Source of the DNA: Clarireedia homoeocarpa
Taxonomy: Eukaryota > Ascomycota > Leotiomycetes > Helotiales > Rutstroemiaceae
DNA length: 64,000 bases
Reading direction: 5' to 3'
Assembly (NCBI GenBank): GCA_001465935.1
Contig: LNKV01000018.1
Coordinates: forward strand, 677,345-741,344
A program made the position numbers and the translations under genes. The notes beneath the pieces were generated by a model, which worked only from the letters and a program-made list of their open reading frames with translations, was not told the origin of the DNA and searched no databases. Positions 57,224 to 64,000 of this stretch are shown here, one piece after another (position 1 is the first letter of the stretch; each line of letters opens with the position of its first letter).

Positions 57224-57226
<3 letters not shown>
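56440..57226 (+). pseudogene. Alpha/beta-hydrolase (HSL-type) pseudogene
   Basis: Fragments of an HSL-type hydrolase occur in order but in broken frames. An oxyanion block VIHFHDGTFVLGD (the family HGG is HDG here) runs to a stop at 56581. VVQDGIMAYNYVLK, ENVMLSGECAPSFGN, SPWLDMTTDEEKI, DQVFGSVVDLSKRYYIPAD, PVPIFLQTGTAEVLY and NAPHGTFGA follow. The nucleophile elbow GxSxG is GECAP, so the catalytic serine is absent. Stops occur after SFYR and before SPWLD, and again after YEGCM. A 37-bp tandem duplication breaks the 3' part. Known family role: ester hydrolysis, often of acetylated or drug-like substrates. It is clearly non-functional as read here. Confidence 0.8.
57103..57176. repeat. 37-bp tandem duplication inside the hydrolase pseudogene
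   Basis: Two identical 37-bp copies, 57103-57139 and 57140-57176, begin GAAAAACAAAGGGTATAATA. Because 37 is not a multiple of three, the duplication shifts the hydrolase frame. Confidence 0.95.

Positions 57227-57259
<33 letters not shown>
57227..57259. repeat. A homopolymer, about 33 bp
   Basis: A run of about 33 A just downstream of the hydrolase relic on the plus strand. No target-site duplication or element end was recognised around it. Confidence 0.85.
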
Positions 57260-57263
<4 letters not shown>

Positions 57264-57653
57264 GAACATGTTGCTGATAGAGCAGCAAGGTTTGCTCAGG
57301 AAGCTAGCGGCGAGGTCAGATATATGCGGGGCACACTGTAGAAATCATACACATGCTTCATTCAGTCTCAAAGATAGACTCATCACATTCAATGGCTACA
57401 AATATGCTCTTGCTTGATTCCTTGAGCAATATATCAACAACCACGGCTCCAGGGGTCGTATCCTACATACTACTTTATAATTGAGGATACATTGAGTCTA
57501 ACTTTGACGCCTCGCTCAGACAATGATTCTACAGCCACTACTTCCAAGAAAGTCAACACTGGTTCATGACCATTATTTGAAAAGACCTTGTGAGTTCTGT
57601 CAACAATCTGATCACGCTTGTATTGCCTTTCCATAATCCGCCCGCGGCAACAT
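57260..57653. other. Intergenic stretch between the hydrolase relic and the next gene
   Basis: About 390 bp. The left end may include the extreme 3' part of the hydrolase relic and the right end the 3' UTR of the minus-strand gene. No independent feature was seen. Confidence 0.4.
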
Positions 57654-58239
57654 CTATTCCAGTTCACTGCACCAACATCCTCTAACTATTGAATAGTGTG
57701 AGCCTTCAGAGCCACACGAGACAACAACATTATTCTGAGCTGACGTCATCCCAGTGTTGTGAGTCGTGTGTTCATGTTGGGTCAGATCGTAGCTAGGAGA
57801 AAGGACGGCGGTCTGTTCACTGTACGAGACTTGCTGATCCTCCTGTGTGGATGACTGAGGGTTGTCATAGATCGGCGTCGCAAACTGGGAACCCATGCCT
57901 TGTAGATCGTGCTGGTGGTCTTGATATGCACGATAGTTCACATCAAAAGCCGAGCAAGGTAGGTGTTCGTGCACTGGGGTGTGCGTGCCATTGTACGAAT
58001 GAGGACTTGCTGCATTTTGCGACCCATCGACCATATCGCAAGTGGGATCAGCGTAGTGAACGACGATGCTCTCCGAGGGACGGACTTGGATCTGCTGGTT
58101 GTTGTTCGATGGTTGTTGTTTTCCATCTCTTCTTGATCTACAGCAACAAGTATTAGCACGAATGTTACACGCATCATTATATGCGGTTAACATACCTTCC
58201 CTTGTTTGCTCTAGCTTGTTTTTTCTGCTCTGGAGCCAT
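57654..58239 (-). CDS. Small Asn/Gln/His-rich protein of unknown function, 175 aa
   Basis: Two exons, 58239-58196 (MAPEQKKQARANKGR) and 58137-57654, join in phase across a 58-bp intron with gtatgt donor and gctgtag acceptor. The N-terminus is basic (EQKKQARANKGRSRRDGKQQ); the rest is low in charge and rich in Asn, Gln, His, Ser and Tyr, without a recognised fold. It ends GCWCSELE. No membrane span or signal peptide. The basic head resembles the start of a nuclear or nucleic-acid-binding protein, but no zinc finger or bZIP repeat follows. Clean splicing supports a real gene. Function unknown. Confidence 0.55.
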
Positions 58240-59315
58240 GCTTGTAGTCGAGCTCGTGCTTCGGTGGGGGCTGTGAAGGATATTGAAAAGGAAGAGTTGA
58301 ACTGTCCTGAATGATGTTAAACTTTGCTGAGGAGGTCGAGCCTTATATCATAGAAACACTTGGCTGAACTTGACCAGAGTAGTATGCTTTACTCATTCTG
58401 TCCGGATATACTTCACAGAAACGGAACGTTAGGGATTGAATCTGCCTCTATGCCTTCCTGCACATGAGAAGCATACTTCATTGGATGGTCCTCGTTTGTC
58501 TGTGGTATGCGGACTACTTCACTTGACATTCTGACACCTCTACTGCCACGGGAAAATATTAGCAACAAAGAATTTCAATATGATTGAACGGTCTTCTTTT
58601 GTTTAACGCATCCCGCTGGGCGCCACCATACATTAATCGTCAATGTGGATATTTTAATTTCATTTGCGTTTCCCTGATTGGATGTTATTCTTTTGTTTTA
58701 TATGTTCTCTGCTCCGGCGGTAGCCTTCCCCTCCACTCCGTACAAAAGACCCGGCATACCGTACGTACCCTCGTGGATACATCAAACTAATATCTTGACT
58801 GACCGATACCACCTTGTTGCTGTATGCTCATTCGCTGTTTGCCTTTTGTCTTGCAGGCAAAGTATCTGAGATGCCTTTCCAGAAATACAAAAGCCTATCC
58901 GCCAATCTGCATTATGCTACACAGATGGCATGTAAGCGGGGCAACGGCACTGTGGAAGGATGCGCGGAGGTGCGTCATCCGCTTGTATGCGTAAACCGGT
59001 CGCTGATCCTCAAAATATGATTCGTTAGTGTTCTTTTGTTCGTCTTGTCATACTTCCAAGGATTCCTGATTGTAACCATACTCATGCTGCAAGGCAAAAT
59101 ACGCCAACCAAAATACGACTGGTCGGTGGACTGCCATTGGTTAGTGCTCGATTGTTAGTGAGGGACTGCCAAGGGGTGCATTGATAACCATATGCAGGCC
59201 GCCCAATTCGAAGGCACAGCCTTGTGCTCTTGTTGTATATTTAATGAAGATATCCCTCTTATGCCCTTCCAACATTCTACTCAAACTCAATCGACCAGCA
59301 CTCAATTCGAAAGTC
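58240..59315. other. Intergenic region between the small protein and the Clr5 gene
   Basis: About 1.1 kb between divergent starts. No supported gene or repeat. Short frames at 58584-58790 and 58872-59020 look like chance. Confidence 0.45.
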
Positions 59316-62049
59316 ATGTCTTCCAATACGTCCCAGAATCTCGATCCCTATTTTCTCAAGGTACCATTCGCGCAAAGATGGGAACTCTTCAAGCCAACCA
59401 TCCGAGCCTTGTACATTGATGAAGACCGAAGCGTATCACAAGTTGCGAGAATCATGAAAGAACAACATAGGTTTGATGCAGTGCAAGTTCACTTTCTATA
59501 AGTTATAGACTCTTCTTACATGCAGCTAACAGAGACCCCAGTGAGCATCAATACAAATATTACTTCAAGAAATGGGCAATGTCGAAATCCGTGCCCTTTG
59601 CAAAAAAAGAAGCAGCTGTCAAGGCGCTTGGAAAACGCGTTCGTGAAGAAAGTACCTCTACTTCGCCGGTAACATATAAGGGGGACCGGATTGATAAGAA
59701 ACGCCTCCGACGACACCTGGTTGAACTGGAAAGAACTATCAAGAAGAACGAGGCCATCGAACTGGGTAACAATGTGTGAGTTATTCTTGTTTGTATTTAT
59801 CAGATCGCTGATATTATATCTAGTTTCATTCATTGGAGCCTTCCATATCGCGCGTTCAGATACTCTTCATCCGCGTTTACTTCATCTCCTCGTGGCACAG
59901 CAGCCTCTACTCCCAGTGACTTGTCTATTGCAAGCCCTCATAATACAAATGGGCATTCAATCTTGACTGCCCTGTCACCACTCAATGCACCGTCGCCAAT
60001 AAATGCTCCTTCTCCTACCATGCTTGCACTTCGAAGCAGGCAGGAAAGGGAGCGGACGCAGCTTTTCATCCGGGGACATAGCGACGATCTCTTCCATCAG
60101 TTACACAAAAATGAGAAAAAGTTAGTTTTTTCGGAATTACTCAAATTCATAGTTTAAACATTAACATATATAGAGCATTAACTACATGGCTGTACCAATT
60201 CTGGCTGTTCTCGTACAAAACAGTCAAGCAGTGGGGCTTCGGTCCTACAGAATGGACATGTGAGACACTCGAGTTTCGCAAGTATGGAGACAAGGGAAGC
60301 GCACGCTCCCCATCCACGAGCGCGATAGGCTTTGATGCTCACAGTCCCGACACACCTATGGCCACTACCGGGAATGACGAGGACAATAATCTCAGCGAAA
60401 TGCCACACATGCTCTGCAGGTGGAGTATCCATGCTGCAATACGCATATATATAGAGTCCTCTCTCAATGACCCAGACGAAGATGAGGGAGGAGCTGCCTG
60501 GTCCTCATATCTACGAGCATTGAACGTGGAACAAAAGATGTATGACGGTCTTGCTAGTAATAGCTTCAGTACTGTTGACATCAATGGCCTCCCCGTTGCT
60601 GCGACGCAGATCGTCAAAGCAGCTCGTGATTCTCCAGCAAAACTCCTAGGGCAGGCGTTTGGCTTCACTATCATGGCAAGGAACGAGAAAATGATTTTTA
60701 AGATAATGAGTCGCGTCCATGATGGCGAGCATATGGATATCGTTGACTTATTTCCATATCATTTAGCAACCACATATCTAGATGGGTCCAAAAGCTGCTG
60801 CAACGTTTTCGACATAATCATATGGGAACTCAACTCTAGGCCTGAGAACACTATTAAAAACCTCTATATCAATGACAAAGGACACACGGTCTTGGATAAC
60901 CTTATGATGACGATACTAAAGTCGCATACTTCTTGTCCTCCGGTCACAGTAGACGACGCCTTCAAGAACTTGAACCGATTTCCTGGAGAAGAGGTCGACA
61001 TTTGTGGGAGATGGGATGCTGACTCTCCATGCGTTCGTGCTCATTTTTCTGAAGGCCATGCTTCGATTCCAATACAGTGGAAACACATGTTCTGTCATAC
61101 TTCTGTACAAGTTATCTGTCACTGCATTGGGCGTATGTTTGGTCCCTTTATATCTCCTGACATCAATACTCCAAGCGGTCTGTTCCTGAAGAGGTGCAAT
61201 AATTGTGGAGAAAAACTGCAGTTGTTACCTCTTCAGTCCCTTGTGATGACTGCTTTTCACCTCGCGCGCAGTGGCTGCGAAGGAGAAACGCTATTCGGCG
61301 CTGTTGCCTGCCTTGTCTGCCTCCTTGCTAATGGCGCAAATCCTTTGTTGAAAGCCTCAATTTCTCTCCCAGCACTTCTTGGCACGGATACAGACCACGA
61401 GTGCACTCACCAAATGCTCAGTGCCGTTGAATTCATGGATCTAATTCCTCAGAGATTCATGGAAACCTGGTCTGCGGAAGCAAGATTGGGGTGGGATGTG
61501 TTTTGCGGGCTTCTTCGCTATGCTGAAAATGAACGACGGCCAAATGCAAGCCATGCGGCGCGGGAATTTTCCAGAGAGATTAATAGAATTCAAGATTTCG
61601 ATGGCGGCTTCGATTTCGATATTTTAGAGCCGGATGACTTGGGTTCTGTAGACTCAGATGACAATGACGAGGAATCTTCAATCGAGCATTGCAAACATCA
61701 GAAACGCCACAGCAACTTCTACGGACAGAGCAAAGTTATCGGAACCTTGTGGGCTGCAGTTCAAACGGAGTTATTGACCTACCGTCGACTGGAGGAGGGA
61801 GATAGTTGGATTTCCGATAACTTCAGCATGCGTTCCCTGGTTACTAGCATTCCTAGTGGATTCATCTCCATGCCTTTAGTAGATGAAGACATGATGAGAA
61901 AGTTTTGCCGCTGCGGCCGATTCTTGGATGCTGAAGATGAAGCTTGTGTTTGTGTAGATGAAGCTTGCTCGTATTATTTCACGAACACGGAAGATTGGGA
62001 ACGGAGTACTTATATATATTGCCCTGAATATTTCGAGCTATGGTATTGA
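59316..62049 (+). CDS. Clr5-domain protein, 856 aa
   Basis: Four exons, 59316-59470, 59533-59775, 59824-60120 and 60174-62049, join in phase. Seen: an N-terminal Clr5 domain (about 14-68) with WELFKPTIRALYIDEDRSVS, VARIMKEQH and, across the first splice site, SEHQYKYYFKKW. Then comes VTYKGDRIDKKRLRRHL, common in fungal Clr5 proteins, a Ser/Pro linker, and a long C-terminal region with GRWDADSPCVRAHF and a cysteine-rich end (FCRCGRFLDAEDEACVCVDE). Known: Clr5 was named in fission yeast, where it acts in silencing; in Pezizomycotina the domain heads many large, uncharacterised proteins. The first junction is the least sure: a donor at 59481 would keep Phe-Asp-Ala but leave no phase-compatible acceptor. 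Function is inferred only from the domain. Confidence 0.82.
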
Positions 62050-64000
62050 GACTTTCATGAGAGGGAGTGAGGAAGCTGGTAGGGCTCATTTATCGGAACG
62101 CTTTGGGTGGGGATATATGAGTTATTTTTATAAGTTTAGAAAAAAAAAAGTCATGGATGGGCCCTATGTTATATTTACTTGAGTGTATCCAACGTTAGGC
62201 ACATTTACCAGGTGTTCGTTTTTCTTATGGATGGGCACATATCATAGAAGAAAGAGATTGCATTCCCTAAGACTTGCTATGTTCACTATACAGTAGCTTC
62301 TGGTGGTTTTTGGAAGATTGTAGGACTAGAGGAGAAATTTACTCATATAATGGCTTCAAGGCACCTGTTCTGCTTATATATAGACCATTTAAACTACCTT
62401 AGATAATAGAGCTATATATTTGTATATTTCTGACGTTAAAGTTCAACACTTACACGCTCAAATCGCAGCACACAACTCCAACCGCGACAACCTCATGACT
62501 ACCCAATTAGGAAAACTCACCACCACGACCTCAATTCTTCCACCATATCGATCACACTTCGCACAGCATGGACTAAACAACATATCTACATATCGACTTA
62601 TCACCGGGTTGCACATAATACTTACAATAATAGAGCTATACTCTCAACAAAACACCACAAACAACAGTTCCACGCACAAAAATCACTACTACAATACGGT
62701 CAAGATTACAGACTACACCACTTCAACCACCACCACAACACACCCCGTATCACCACGAACACATCACATCCCCAAACCTAATACCAGCACAACCTAGACA
62801 CCAATCACAACACAGTACCATAAACCCCGATTCAGAAGCAATACAATATCCAGAGAAGTAAAAGTCCAATATATATATATATGTATTATAGAAACCTCCA
62901 AGCAACCAGCCCTTCAGCCCCGCGAATTCAATATAAGAATAGGATGAAAGATTGCAGAAGGGAATTATTACTCTAATTTACTATACTATATATAGCAAGT
63001 ATATGAATCCAGCCACAATACAACACAATACAATACAATACAAGGCTCCTCCTAACTATCTATCCTATTTCGCGTATATATATATATATATATACTCGTA
63101 AACCGACCCCCTTACCCTCCCCTCCCTTACCTACCTACCTACCTACCCACCCACCTACAGCACACCCATCCATCCCTCCCTCGGAGTTCCTTTCCAAACC
63201 CCACAGTTTCTCGAGGTCCATACATACATACATACACGATACAGTAAATTACGCCAAAAGCCTCTCTCTCTCTTCCGTTAACTTTAACTTAACGTGCTAT
63301 GCTATGCTATACTATGCTATTGCTGTGCGACACCTCCCTCTCCCAGGCCGCATCCACAATTCCATTCCATTCTATTCTATTCTTCCCAAGCCCAATTCCC
63401 CATCGTACTGCTCGTACGTAGGTTCTACATAACAGCCAGAAATAACAATAATAGTAAATTTACTGCTATTACTGACCTGACCTGACCTGACTGCAGGGAC
63501 TTGAGCTGGGGGAGATACAGTTGTTGATTTGCGAAGGAAAAAAAGGGGAGGGGGGAGGGGGGTCATTACTTTTATGAGCATCATATCATGTCACATACTC
63601 TGCTGATGATGGCAAGGAGAATGAATGGTTTCAGTTCAACTCAACTCAACCCAACTCTTATCAGTATCTGACTGACTTGACTGACATAGCAAGCGAAAAT
63701 CAGCAGGGTGAGACAATGCAAATCAACCCACAGGAAAGAATAATGATAACAACTAGTTATATGTAGATAGCGCATCTCATCAATATGAAATTGATCTGAA
63801 ATTGATCTTAATCTGTATAAGTCAATCCATGCATGCATGTATACCAACCCACCCCACCCCAGCCGAGTCCATTCGTCCATTGCCCATTTCCATCTACAAC
63901 ATCCATTGCCGTCATCCATTCTATGTCCAGTATCCACCAACAAGTAGTAATCAAGTCAAGCTGATCTATTATCAAACACCGTCCCCCCCCCCCCCCCCCC
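62050..64000. other. Repeat-rich terminal region, no supported gene
   Basis: About 1.9 kb. It includes TA repeats at about 62869-62881 and 63079-63094, AATACA repeats near 63015-63042, CTAC/CCAC repeats at 63130-63156, GCTAT repeats at 63297-63320 and a CCTGA repeat at 63476-63490. A C-run closes the window (63983-64000). The plus frame at 62420-62797 is Thr/His/Asn-rich and looks like translated low-complexity DNA. Confidence 0.55.

Noticed and set aside
57227..57259. Poly-A as the tail of a retroposed element
   Set aside because: No reverse transcriptase, no target-site duplication and no matching body upstream other than the hydrolase relic; a retroposed copy cannot be shown.

Overview
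The window reads as nuclear DNA of a filamentous ascomycete. Genes carry short GT-AG introns, mostly 45-110 bp. The protein set is typical of Pezizomycotina: a Fig1-family membrane protein, a WSC sensor, 2EXR and Clr5-domain proteins, Sld2 and a CCCH/FG nucleoporin. Protein style and the repeat-rich AT/pyrimidine spacers suggest Leotiomycetes (Helotiales), but that placement is inference.

Layout. 0.1-9.4 kb: a prenylcysteine oxidase-like gene (+) converges on a seven-exon protein kinase with a 4-nt micro-exon (-). Then come a small conserved protein (-) and the mitochondrial ABC exporter Atm1 (-). 9.8-18.4 kb: the mitochondrial Aim24-family gene diverges from atm1. A Fig1-family membrane protein (+), Sld2 (-) and a TOPORS-like RING protein (+) follow; the last two are divergent. 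18.4-29 kb: long spacers full of microsatellites around one WSC-domain membrane sensor (+). 29-38.2 kb: a compact nuclear block with condensin SMC4 (-), divergent from an ELYS-domain protein (+), then a CCCH/FG-repeat nucleoporin (+), then a 2EXR protein (-). 38.2-48.9 kb: repeat-rich spacer around one conserved fungal protein of unknown function (-). 48.9-50.4 kb: protein-L-isoaspartate O-methyltransferase (-), whose second intron holds a homopolymer and an NN assembly gap. 50.4-57.6 kb: gene-poor and eroded. It holds a glycosyltransferase-61-like pseudogene with five in-frame stops, a thioesterase-like gene or relic, and an alpha/beta-hydrolase pseudogene. 57.6-62.1 kb: a small N/Q/H-rich protein (-) and a large Clr5-domain protein (+). 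62.1-64 kb: repeats, ending in a C run.

The genes do not form one pathway. Two functional neighbourhoods stand out: the divergent mitochondrial pair atm1/aim24, and the nuclear block SMC4 - ELYS - CCCH/FG nucleoporin. No new mobile element, CRISPR array, rRNA or convincing tRNA was seen. The most unusual well-supported signals are the 4-nt micro-exon in the kinase catalytic loop and the decayed genes at 52-57 kb.
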